Part shown: positions 24,101-31,277 of the stretch, piece by piece
How the letters are laid out: the number at the start of each line of letters is the position of its first letter
How positions within the stretch are numbered: the first letter of the stretch is position 1
Origin: Actinospineispora spinosispora DSM 44797
GTDB lineage: Bacteria > Actinomycetota > Actinomycetes > Mycobacteriales > Pseudonocardiaceae
Direction: 5' to 3'
NCBI RefSeq assembly: GCF_000429025.1
Contig: NZ_KE386839.1
Location: 175,384-239,383, forward strand
Length of the DNA: 64,000 bases
Position numbers and translations under genes: made by a program
The notes under the pieces: generated by a model
What the model was told of the DNA's origin: nothing
What the model saw: the letters and a program-made list of their open reading frames with translations, nothing else
Database searches by the model: none

Positions 24101-24445
24101 TCATTCGCCGAGCGGCGCCCGGTCGGCGCGGGGCAGTAAGGCGTGGGCGGGGACCAGCTGCTCGAAGAAGAGGGCCGGTCTCGGGCGGCCGTCCGCATAG
24201 TAGACCTGGTAGTTCACCATTCCGAACCACTCGCCACGTGACCCCCTGCGCCATTCGCGCAGCAGGCCGCGCGCCCGTCCGGTCATCTCCAGACCGTCAC
24301 CCAGTTTTCTCGGGCTGGCCTGGTCCGTCCTGACCAGCTCGTCCAGCAGCACCCACACCTCGGTCAGTGGCGGGACCGTCGTCGGAGCCGCGAAGCCGGC
24401 GATCGCCGGCGCAGGAGGCGGCTGCCACTCGTGGTCCGAACACAT
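24101..24445 (-). CDS. Hypothetical protein with a LexA box over its start
   Basis: 114 aa from the ATG at 24445 (MCSDHEWQPPPAPAIAG). No family recognised. The C-terminal half has VNYQVYYADGRPRPALFFEQ, possibly a small beta domain. The open frame extends to 24694, but the LexA-like dyad at 24436–24451 covers the internal ATG and fits a promoter there, and the upstream codons look poor. If LexA binds, the gene is DNA-damage inducible. It is convergent with the DUF4190 gene. Confidence 0.55.
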   Translation of the reverse strand: MCSDHEWQPPPAPAIAGFAAPTTVPPLTEVWVLLDELVRTDQASPRKLGDGLEMTGRARGLLREWRRGSRGEWFGMVNYQVYYADGRPRPALFFEQLVPAHALLPRADRAPLGE

Positions 24446-24451
24446 GTTCGA
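24436..24451. promoter_or_regulatory. Strong LexA (SOS) box
   Basis: CCGAACACATGTTCGA matches the mycobacterial/streptomycete SOS consensus TCGAAC-N4-GTTCGA at all but the first base. It overlaps the start codon of the minus-strand hypothetical gene. Compare the weaker site near lexA at 56895–56910, which shares ACACATGTTCGA. Confidence 0.7.
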
Positions 24452-24683
24452 AGTGTCACTCGCCGGTGCTTGTCGAAGCAACAGCGGTTGGGTCACAACT
24501 TTCCCGTGACGTTCTGGGTCGGTGACGGTGAGTGCGGGTACGGTGGAGGTGTTGGGAACATCTCGTATACGGGCGCTCGAGCTCGTGTCGTCCCCGATGA
24601 GCGTCCAGGGCGGATCGCTTGCCATCGGGTTCGGTGATCGGTCAGGTCCTTGGTTTCGCTCCACCGATGCAAGGGACTGAGTC

Positions 24684-24842
24684 ATGAGCAGCAACGGGAA
24701 AGTCCTGTCTCCGTACGACCGGCGAGTTCAGCTGGTCGTGGCGACGATCAAGCAGCACGAGAAGCTCGGTGACAAGGCCACGCACTCGCTGGCCGTCGAG
24801 GTACTGCACGCGCTCGACCACATCCCGGAAAAGGTGCGTTGA
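24684..24842 (+). CDS. Small hypothetical protein (52 aa)
   Basis: ATG at 24684 to TGA at 24842. It reads MSSNGKVLSPYDRRVQLVVA and ends VLHALDHIPEKVR; it looks like the small helical proteins (DUF6307-like) seen in Pseudonocardiales, but the family name is from memory. AAGGGAC lies about ten bases upstream of the ATG as a modest ribosome-binding site. Codon use is typical of the genome. Function unknown. Confidence 0.6.
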   Translation: MSSNGKVLSPYDRRVQLVVATIKQHEKLGDKATHSLAVEVLHALDHIPEKVR

Positions 24843-24953
24843 GCGGGTCCTGATGATCCGGCCGCCAGGTGTCTGAAACGCCTGGCGGCACCGGGCACGG
24901 AACCCGCGGTGTCGAACTCCAGCACGGCCCAATCCCGTCAAGGAGGACTGCCG

Positions 24954-25247
24954 ATGTCTGCTCCGAGAGAGATTCCGTTCTGTGACCGCGAGGGCAACCA
25001 CCGCATGACGCTGTCGGTGGAGGTCGGTGAGCACGGCGAGCCGCCGAAAGAGGTCGAGCTGTTCGGCGCGGACCGCCGGGGTCGTACGACCCGTTGGTGC
25101 TACCGGCGTGAACCCCGGCCGGGGACAGAGGCCCAGTGGGCCTACGTCGAGACCAGTCGGGTCCTGTCGACGGTGCCGCCGCCCGGTAGTCAGGAGGCGT
25201 TGATGCGGGTCCTGGCGTCGGCGGAGTGGCCGGTCAGTCCGCGTTGA
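24954..25247 (+). CDS. Hypothetical protein (97 aa)
   Basis: Start ATG 24954, chosen because AGGAGG lies ten bases before it; the longer frame from 24909 has no such site. The sequence (IPFCDREGNHRMTLSVEV, then RWCYRREPRPGTEAQWAYVE) has no recognised domain and no membrane segment. It follows the 52-aa gene by 111 bases. Its 3' end overlaps the convergent TetR gene by 14 bases. Function unknown. Confidence 0.65.
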   Translation: MSAPREIPFCDREGNHRMTLSVEVGEHGEPPKEVELFGADRRGRTTRWCYRREPRPGTEAQWAYVETSRVLSTVPPPGSQEALMRVLASAEWPVSPR

Positions 25248-25794
25248 TCATCTGTTCGGCCGCTCGAATCGCGCGTGGCCAGGCATCCGGTACCGAGCCG
25301 AGCCCGCCGGTGACCAGTGCGCCTTCGTGCAGGATGAACAGGGATTCGGCCAGCTCGACCGGGTCGTGACCGGCTCGGGTCCCGGCGTGCTCGGCGAAGC
25401 GCGCCAGCATGAACGCCTTGGACTCGTCGATGATCGCGAACGCCGGGTGCTCGGGGTCCGGTAGCTCCGCTCGCGCGTTGATGAAGCTGCATCCGCGAGG
25501 CGAGTACTCGGCGGCCCAGCGTGCAGATGCCTCGAAGATGCCGAGCAGTCGCCGTTCCTCGGGGACGGCGGCGAGGTGGTCGGCCAGGAACGTCCGCCAG
25601 CGCTGCTCCCGGTCGCGCAGGTAGGCGACGATGATCTGGTCCTTCGAGCCGAACCGGTCGTAGAGCGTCTTCTTGGTGACGCCCGCCGCCTTGGCGATCG
25701 TGTCGACGCCGATCGCGTGGATGCCGCGCTCGTAGAACAGCGTGCTCGCGGCGTCGAGGACCTTCCGGGCTCCGGGTGTCAGCTGTCCGTCCAC
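25234..25794 (-). CDS. TetR family repressor
   Basis: 186 aa. The N-terminal HTH (residues 10–58, FYERGIHAIGVDTIAKAAG then KKTLYDRFGSKDQI) is followed by a helical ligand domain with SPRGCSFINARAELPDPEHP, a Cys-containing stretch common in regulators of efflux or reactive-compound defence. It is divergent from an EamA transporter with two near-identical dyads in the gap, so it most likely represses itself and that transporter. Inducer unknown. Confidence 0.92.
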   Translation of the reverse strand: MDGQLTPGARKVLDAASTLFYERGIHAIGVDTIAKAAGVTKKTLYDRFGSKDQIIVAYLRDREQRWRTFLADHLAAVPEERRLLGIFEASARWAAEYSPRGCSFINARAELPDPEHPAFAIIDESKAFMLARFAEHAGTRAGHDPVELAESLFILHEGALVTGGLGSVPDAWPRAIRAAEQMINAD

Positions 25795-25805
25795 TTGACC
25801 GAGTG

Positions 25806-25851
25806 TAGACCGATCTGTTTACCTGTGTCAGTAGGTATACCGATCTGTTTA
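25806..25851. promoter_or_regulatory. Tandem TetR operators
   Basis: Two 16-base copies, TAGACCGATCTGTTTA (25806–25821) and TATACCGATCTGTTTA (25836–25851), start 30 bases apart (three helical turns). The first copy is an imperfect palindrome (12 of 16). They lie between the divergent tetR and EamA genes; the second precedes the transporter ATG by 12 bases. Confidence 0.75.
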
Positions 25852-25863
25852 GTTGAGGTGGAC

Positions 25864-26766
25864 ATGCTGCTGGCACTCGGATTCGTGCTCTGCTGGAGCT
25901 CAGGCTTCATCGGGGCGAAGCTCGGCGTCGGCCAGGCCTCGGCGCTCACGCTGCTGATGTGGCGGTTCGTTCCACTGGCGCTCGTGCTGGTCGCGGTCGC
26001 CGCCGTCGTGTACCGGGCGCGATGGCGGGAATGGTCGCCCCGCATGCTCGGCCGTGAGGTCGGCATCGGGCTGTTGTCCCAGAGCGGCTACCTGCTGACC
26101 GTCTACGCAGCTATCCAGCTGGGTGTGTCCAGCGGTACCACCGCGCTGATCGACGGCACCCAGCCGCTGGTCGCGGGCGCTCTGTCCGGCCCGCTGCTGC
26201 GCCAGTACGTGTCCCGGCGACAGTGGATCGGGCTCGTCCTCGGCCTCACCGGAGTGATCGTGGTGACCTCGGCCGACGCCTCGGCCAACCCGGCGGTGGC
26301 GCTCTGGGCCTACGGCGTTCCCTTCCTCGGGATGCTCTGCCTGGTGGCCGCGACCTTCCTGGAACGCCGCACCGAGGCCGGTGCACCACCGCTGCTCGCG
26401 CTGAGCGTGCACTGTCTCAGCAGCGCCGTCGTGTTCACGGTGCTCGCCGCGTCGGCCGGCGTCGCCGTCCCACCGAGCACCGGCACCTTCTGGCTGTCGG
26501 TCGGCTGGCTGGTGCTGCTGTCCACATTCGGCGGGTACGGCCTGTACTGGCTGCTCCTGCGCCGTAGCGGAGTCACCAGGGTCAACGCGCTGATGTTCCT
26601 CATGGCGCCGGTCACGACGGTGTGGGGTGCGCTGATGTTCGGTGAGCCACTGGGGTGGCGCACGGTGCTCGGGTTGGTCCTCGGGCTGATCGCGGTGCTG
26701 GTGGTTCATCGTGTCCGGCCCGCCTCGGCGGAGAACTCGGATGATCCGATCGCGGTCGGTCGATAA
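25864..26766 (+). CDS. EamA/DMT family transporter
   Basis: 300 aa with about ten hydrophobic segments in two EamA repeats; LCWSSGFIGAKLG near the N-terminus and LMFLMAPVTTVWGALMFGEP in the second repeat are typical. Members export amino acids, purines or drugs. ATG 25864 is preceded by GAGG at 25855–25858; an in-frame GTG six bases earlier would leave no room for it. Adjacent tandem operators and the TetR gene suggest inducible efflux. Cargo unknown. Confidence 0.9.
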   Translation: MLLALGFVLCWSSGFIGAKLGVGQASALTLLMWRFVPLALVLVAVAAVVYRARWREWSPRMLGREVGIGLLSQSGYLLTVYAAIQLGVSSGTTALIDGTQPLVAGALSGPLLRQYVSRRQWIGLVLGLTGVIVVTSADASANPAVALWAYGVPFLGMLCLVAATFLERRTEAGAPPLLALSVHCLSSAVVFTVLAASAGVAVPPSTGTFWLSVGWLVLLSTFGGYGLYWLLLRRSGVTRVNALMFLMAPVTTVWGALMFGEPLGWRTVLGLVLGLIAVLVVHRVRPASAENSDDPIAVGR

Positions 26767-26777
26767 CGTGCGCGGGC

Positions 26778-27605
26778 ATGAGCATGCCACTCGACGCGGA
26801 CATCCGGGCCCACTACGAGGCCGGTGTGGAGCGCGACCGCCTGACGACCTGGGGGAGGCTGGAGGCGGTCCGTACCCGGGAGCTGTTGGCCCGGTTCCTG
26901 CCCGAGGCGCCCGCGACGGTGCTGGACATCGGCGGCGCCGAAGGGCCCTACGCGCTGCCGCTGGCCCGGTCCGGGTACACGGTGCACCTGCTCGACCCGG
27001 TGCCCACGCACATCGAGACGGCGCGGCGCGCGTCGGCGGCGCAGGCCGACACTCCGTTGGCCTCGGCGCAGGTCGGCGATGCGCGGGACCTTCCCTACCC
27101 GGACGGAGGCGCGGATGCCGCGTTGCTGTTCGGCCCGCTGTACCACCTGGTCGACGCCGAGGACCGGCAACGCGCGTTGGCCGAGGCCCGGCGGGTGCTA
27201 CGGCCGGGCGGGGTACTGCTCGCGGCGGCGGTGTCCCGGTTCGCCTCCACCTACGACGGGGTGCTGCGCGGTGACGCCGACGACCCGGCCTTCGAGGCGA
27301 TCGTGGAGGGCGACCTGCGTGACGGGGTGCACCACAACCCGGACCCGGCCGGGCGCCCCGAGTGGTTCACCCTCGCCTACTTCCACCGCGCCGACGAGCT
27401 GCGGGACGAGGTGGCCAGGGCTGGGTTCGACCGGGTTCAGGTGCTGGCGGTCGAGGGTGTCGGTTCGTTCGCCGACGTCGGCGCGGCGCTGGACGACCCG
27501 ACGCGCCGAGAGACCCTGCTGCGGATGATCCGCCGGGTGGAGACCGAGCCGAGCCTGCTGGGCGCGAGCGCTCACCTGATGGCGATCGCGTATGCCCCCG
27601 GGTGA
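26778..27605 (+). CDS. Class I SAM-dependent methyltransferase
   Basis: 275 aa. Motif I is VLDIGGAEGPYALPLA near residue 48, motif II VHLLDPVPTHIE, motif III/IV DLPYPDGGADAALLFGPLYH, and LRPGGVLLAAAVSRFA follows, a UbiE/Methyltransf_11-like core. The C-terminal part (YFHRADELRDEVARAGFDRV) is a substrate lid. Substrate unknown. It follows the EamA gene by 11 bases and may be co-transcribed. Confidence 0.88.
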   Translation: MSMPLDADIRAHYEAGVERDRLTTWGRLEAVRTRELLARFLPEAPATVLDIGGAEGPYALPLARSGYTVHLLDPVPTHIETARRASAAQADTPLASAQVGDARDLPYPDGGADAALLFGPLYHLVDAEDRQRALAEARRVLRPGGVLLAAAVSRFASTYDGVLRGDADDPAFEAIVEGDLRDGVHHNPDPAGRPEWFTLAYFHRADELRDEVARAGFDRVQVLAVEGVGSFADVGAALDDPTRRETLLRMIRRVETEPSLLGASAHLMAIAYAPG

Positions 27606-27607
27606 GC

Positions 27608-28315
27608 TCAGCCGGGGGCGCTGAAGCTCGAGCGCATCTGGGCACCGAGGATGCCGCGCCGGGCGCCGGTCGGGAACCAGTCCTTCAGTGACACGTCCGT
27701 CCGGTTGGAGTCGACCCGGACGTCGATCCTCGCCGGTCGGATCAGGCCGTAGCCGGACGGCCGGGCGGTCCACAGAGCACCGTCGGGGCCGAGCTGGACC
27801 ATCGGCAGCAGCCCGGGCGACACGGTCGGGATCGGCAGTCGCGCGGCGCGTGCGGTCGCTTCGACCCGCCAGCCCCGCCCGGTGACCGACATCGGGACCC
27901 GGTCGGCGGGCTTGCCCTCGAAGGTCGCCAGCGTCTTGGGCAGCGCCCAGTTGGTGCGGCCGCCGACGACGCTGACCGGGGAGTCGACCGCGATGAACGG
28001 GACGTGGCCGAACAGCGAGGCGCCGCGCCGGTAGACGACCAGGCCGATGATCTCGGAGTAGCTGCCGACCGGGGTGTCCAGGTAGTGGATGAACGCGCCG
28101 ACGGTACGGACCGGGACCGCATCCCTGCTGATCTCGGACGGCACGATCTCGGCGATCGCGGCCTTGGCCCTCGCGTCGGGATGGCCGGTCCAGATCAGCG
28201 TGCTGGCACGCAGCGACCAGGGCGCCGGGGCGCTGTCCTCAGGCAGGAGCGCCAGCTGGTCGTCGTCCAGCACGCTCTCCGGCGCGCAGGCGAGGGTCGT
28301 GAAGTCGCTGTGCAC
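27608..28315 (-). CDS. Acetoacetate decarboxylase-like (ADC superfamily) protein
   Basis: 235 aa. GSYSEIIGLVVYRRGASLFG and VDSPVSVVGGRTNWALPKTL match the ADC-fold core in which a strand carries ligand residues. I do not see a clear catalytic Lys-Lys pair as in true acetoacetate decarboxylase (the region reads WALPKTLATFEGKP), so it may be a non-decarboxylating family member. It is on the minus strand with TatA and the polyamine genes upstream. Confidence 0.65.
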   Translation of the reverse strand: MHSDFTTLACAPESVLDDDQLALLPEDSAPAPWSLRASTLIWTGHPDARAKAAIAEIVPSEISRDAVPVRTVGAFIHYLDTPVGSYSEIIGLVVYRRGASLFGHVPFIAVDSPVSVVGGRTNWALPKTLATFEGKPADRVPMSVTGRGWRVEATARAARLPIPTVSPGLLPMVQLGPDGALWTARPSGYGLIRPARIDVRVDSNRTDVSLKDWFPTGARRGILGAQMRSSFSAPG

Positions 28316-28323
28316 GCCGGAGG

Positions 28324-28521
28324 TCAGTCAGCCGGCTTGGTCTCGACCGACTTCGCCTCGGCGGGCTTGGCCGGGTCGTCGTGGAGACCGCCGACCTCCG
28401 CCTTGAGGATGCGCGCGGACTTGCCGAGGCTCCGCGCGGCGTCAGGCAGCCGCTTGGCGCCGAACAGGACCACGAGAACGACGACCACGATGAGCCAGTG
28501 CATCGGCTGGAGGGCACCCAT
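28324..28521 (-). CDS. tatA: Sec-independent translocase TatA-type protein
   Basis: 65 aa: one N-terminal membrane helix (WLIVVVVLVVLFGAKRLPDA), the FGxxxLPDxxRSLG hinge and amphipathic helix (ARSLGKSARILKAEV), and a charged tail. This is the TatA/E pattern; the protein forms the pore-like assembly that moves folded twin-arginine substrates. tatC is not beside it, so it may be an extra paralogue; at least one possible Tat substrate (the TAXI protein near 47 kb) is in the window. Confidence 0.85.
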   Translation of the reverse strand: MGALQPMHWLIVVVVLVVLFGAKRLPDAARSLGKSARILKAEVGGLHDDPAKPAEAKSVETKPAD

Positions 28522-28554
28522 GCGGCCATGGTAAGCCCTGGTCGCTGAGACAGC

Positions 28555-29763
28555 TCACGGGTGCCGGGCGGCGTGGGGCAGCACCGCGCCCCTGCGCACG
28601 GAGTCGGCGTCCAGCGAGGACGGTCGGTAGGGCAGCGTCGGCAGCTCGCGCAGCACCCGGTCGACCGGATCGGGCACCGCGTGCGGCGAGCCGGTCAGGA
28701 ATGACCACTCGTGCTCGTCGGACCCGTAGTGCAGAACGGTCGGGAACACCTCGCCGAACCGCCGGACCGAGCGCAGGAGCGTCTCGTTGCGCCACAGCGT
28801 CGCGCAGCCGGCCTGGCCGACCACCACACCGCCGGGACGCAGGACGCTCGCGGCGAGGCGCAGGAACTCCTCGCCGTACAGCCGGTTGTGCTGCGCCGAC
28901 GGGTCCTCGGGACGCTCGTCCGGGAGGTCGACGACCACGACGTCGTAGCGGTGGTCGGTGCCGGTCAGGTACCGCCAGCCGTCCTCGTAGTGCATCCGGA
29001 CCGGGCCGTCGCCGCGTTCCGCGTCGGCCAGCGATCCGGGGGTGTAGCCGTAGGGCAGCCACCGCGCGCAGGCCCGGACGCAGTCCGCGTCGATGTCCAC
29101 GTGGTCCACGGTGCTCGCGCCGGCGGCGACCGCCAGCTCGCTGACCACACCCTCGCTGGAGCCGATCACCAGAACGCGGTCCCGTCGCTCGGCGAGCAGC
29201 AGCGCCGGGACCAGCAACGCCTCGTGGTAGACGAGCTGGCTGGCCTCGCTGCTCTGCCGTTCGTCGTCGCAGAACAGGGTGATGCCGTGCGCGGTGCGGG
29301 CGATCAGTACGTCCTGGTAGGCGGTGCGGCCCGACCACAGCACGTCCGCCACGTCCCAGACCCGCCGCAGGCCGTCCGCCATCGGCTCGACGACCTGGCC
29401 GGGTGTCGAGCCCCGGTGCACGGTGTCGATGTCCAGGCGCTGTGCGCCGAGACGTTCGGTGAGCAGTGCGACCGCGCGTTCGGGGTCGGCGGCGTCGCCG
29501 CAGGTGAACACGTCCACGAACGCGCAGCCCCGCTCCGGCCAGGTGTGGATCGAGGCGTGCGACTCGGCGAGCATCGCCAGCACGGTCACCCCGCGCGGCT
29601 CGAACCGGTGGGTCACCACGTGCAGGACGGTCGCCCCCGCGTCGGTCAGCGACTCGGCGAGGCAGGCGCGCAGCGCGCGGTCGTCGTCGAGCAGCGCGGC
29701 GTCGATCCCGGCGAGCTCGGCCAACACGTGCCGCCCCGAGAACGCCCGCGCCACATCATCCAC
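28555..29763 (-). CDS. Fused S-adenosylmethionine decarboxylase–spermidine synthase (SpeD–SpeE)
   Basis: 402 aa from the GTG at 29763. Residues 1–120 are a complete bacterial SpeD: ESHASIHTWPE at 67–77 contains the Glu67–Ser68 self-cleavage site that makes the pyruvoyl group, with Cys80 and Cys88 in CAFVDVFTCG. Residues ~135–390 are a SpeE-type aminopropyltransferase with LVYHEALL, a SAM-like loop VLVIGSSEG (usually GGGDGG) and VVVDLPDERPED near the active site. The fusion would make and use decarboxylated SAM in one chain. The frame extends to 29805 but those codons lie in repeat-like DNA; MDDVARAFSGRHVLAEL looks like the native start. Ornithine decarboxylase is next upstream. Confidence 0.85.
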   Translation of the reverse strand: MDDVARAFSGRHVLAELAGIDAALLDDDRALRACLAESLTDAGATVLHVVTHRFEPRGVTVLAMLAESHASIHTWPERGCAFVDVFTCGDAADPERAVALLTERLGAQRLDIDTVHRGSTPGQVVEPMADGLRRVWDVADVLWSGRTAYQDVLIARTAHGITLFCDDERQSSEASQLVYHEALLVPALLLAERRDRVLVIGSSEGVVSELAVAAGASTVDHVDIDADCVRACARWLPYGYTPGSLADAERGDGPVRMHYEDGWRYLTGTDHRYDVVVVDLPDERPEDPSAQHNRLYGEEFLRLAASVLRPGGVVVGQAGCATLWRNETLLRSVRRFGEVFPTVLHYGSDEHEWSFLTGSPHAVPDPVDRVLRELPTLPYRPSSLDADSVRRGAVLPHAARHP

Positions 29764-29818
29764 CCCAGCAGCGTAAAAGCCGTCCGCGCGCGCCACACCG
29801 CGCACCCCGTGCCCACCC

Positions 29819-30170
29819 CGCGCACCTTCCCACCACGTCGCGCTATGTGCACGTCGCGCGGTGTGGACACAGGGTGCGCGGTGTCAGGTCGTTTGCTGGT
29901 GGCTGGCGCCGTGCGCGATCCGTCGGCCCCGCGCGCCCGCGGCTGACGGCGCGCACCTTGCGATCACGTCGCGCTATGTGCACGTCGCGCGGTGTGGACA
30001 CAGGGTGCGCGGTGTCAGGTCGTTTGTTGATGGCTGGCGCCGTGCGCGATCCGTCGGCACCGCGGAGCCGCGGTCGACGGCGCGCACCCTCCGGTGACGC
30101 CGCGCTGTGTGCGCATAGCGCGGGGTGGGCGTCAGGTGCGCGGTGTCGGCACAGGGTGCGCGGAGTCGGT
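29819..30170. repeat. 131-bp tandem repeat, about 2.5 units, built from family D palindromes
   Basis: CGCACC words begin units at 29821, 29952 and 30083, an exact 131-base period. Units 1 and 2 are nearly identical (shared TCGCGCTATGTGCACGTCGC, GTGTGGACACAGGGTGCGCG and TCAGGTCGTTTG); unit 3 is shorter and more diverged. Each carries the family D dyad also found at 16895. The block separates the ornithine decarboxylase gene from speD–speE on the same strand and supplies the last codons of the decarboxylase. Confidence 0.9.
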
Positions 30171-31232
30171 GCAGTGGACCGGGAGCGGGGGGAGGCCGTT
30201 GAAGGCGATCGAGGCGTAGCTGGCCGTGTAGGCACCGGCGGCCAGCAGACGGACCGGGTCGCCCGCGCGCAGCGCCGTGGGCAGGGGGACCTCTCGGTAG
30301 AGCACGTCGTCGCCGTCGCACGTGGGGCCGGCCAGCACCGAGGGCTCCAGCGGACCGTCGTCGTGCGGGGTGCGGAGCCGGTAGCGGATCGCTTCGCCCT
30401 CCGTCTCGGCCAGACCGCCGTACCGGCCGACGTCCAGGTAGACCCAGCGTCGCCCGTCGTGCCGCCGGGACACGCGCACCACCCGCGCGTGCAGCACCCC
30501 GGCCTCGGCGACCAGCACCCGACCCGGTTCGACCGCCAGCTCGGGTCGTCGGGCCGGAAAAGCGAGCGCCAGCGCGTCCGAGATCGCCGAGGCGCACTCG
30601 GACAGTGAGGCAACCGGCTCCCGATAGCGGACCGGGAACCCGCCGCCGAGGTCCAGCAGACGAAGCTCGACACCCGAGGACGAAGCGACTCGCGCGCAGG
30701 CAGCGATCGCGCCGCTCCATGCCTTCGGGTCCGACTGCTGCGAACCGACGTGGAAGCTCAGCCCCGCGACGTCCAGCCCGAGCGCGGCGGCCCGGGGCAG
30801 CAGGACGGCGGCCTCGTCCTCGGAACAGCCGAACTTGCCGCCGAACGGCGTCGCCGAACCCGAGTCGTCCACCGCCAGCCGCACCAGCACCGAGGCCCCG
30901 GGAGCGTGCAGCGCGAGCACGTCCAGGTCCTCCGCGCTGTCGGTCACGAACAGATGGACTCCGGCGGCGAACGCCGAAGCCGTCTCCTCGGGTGTGCGCA
31001 CCGGGTTGGCGTGACACAGCGAGCCCGGGTCCGCGCCCAGCTCCAGCACCAGGGTGATCTCGCCGATCGAGGCGACATCGAACCCGCTGCCCGCTTCGGC
31101 GAGGGTCCTGAGCACGTCGGGTTCCGGGTTGGCCTTCACCGCGTAGAACACCCTGGCCTCGGGCAACGCGATCCTCAGCTCCAGGTACCGGGCCCGCACG
31201 ACCGCGAGATCCATCTCCAGACACGGGCTCAC
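30132..31232 (-). CDS. Ornithine/lysine-type PLP decarboxylase (fold III)
   Basis: 366 aa of the alanine-racemase-fold decarboxylases. The PLP lysine is in FYAVKANPEPDVL, then SGFDVAS, a PLP-phosphate His in FHVGSQQ, DLGGGFPV, EPGRVLVAE and the active-site Cys in GPTCDGDDVL. GAYTASYASIAFNG at the C-terminus favours ornithine decarboxylase over DAP decarboxylase. It would supply putrescine to the SpeD–SpeE fusion downstream. The final residues (SAHPVPTPRT) and stop are encoded by the tandem repeat, so the original C-terminus was probably replaced. GTG start at 31232; the response-regulator gene diverges 46 bases away. Confidence 0.85.
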   Translation of the reverse strand: MSPCLEMDLAVVRARYLELRIALPEARVFYAVKANPEPDVLRTLAEAGSGFDVASIGEITLVLELGADPGSLCHANPVRTPEETASAFAAGVHLFVTDSAEDLDVLALHAPGASVLVRLAVDDSGSATPFGGKFGCSEDEAAVLLPRAAALGLDVAGLSFHVGSQQSDPKAWSGAIAACARVASSSGVELRLLDLGGGFPVRYREPVASLSECASAISDALALAFPARRPELAVEPGRVLVAEAGVLHARVVRVSRRHDGRRWVYLDVGRYGGLAETEGEAIRYRLRTPHDDGPLEPSVLAGPTCDGDDVLYREVPLPTALRAGDPVRLLAAGAYTASYASIAFNGLPPLPVHCTDSAHPVPTPRT

Positions 31233-31277
31233 CCGAGTCAGGTTATGCGGAGGTCAGGATTGAGGGAGGATGGTGTC

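Noticed and set aside
29819..30170. CRISPR array
   Set aside because: Period is 131 bases with continuous repeat sequence, no unique spacers and no cas genes.
29847..30608. 253-aa open frame with internal amino acid repeats
   Set aside because: The repeats are the 131-bp DNA repeat translated, and the rest is antisense to the ornithine decarboxylase gene.
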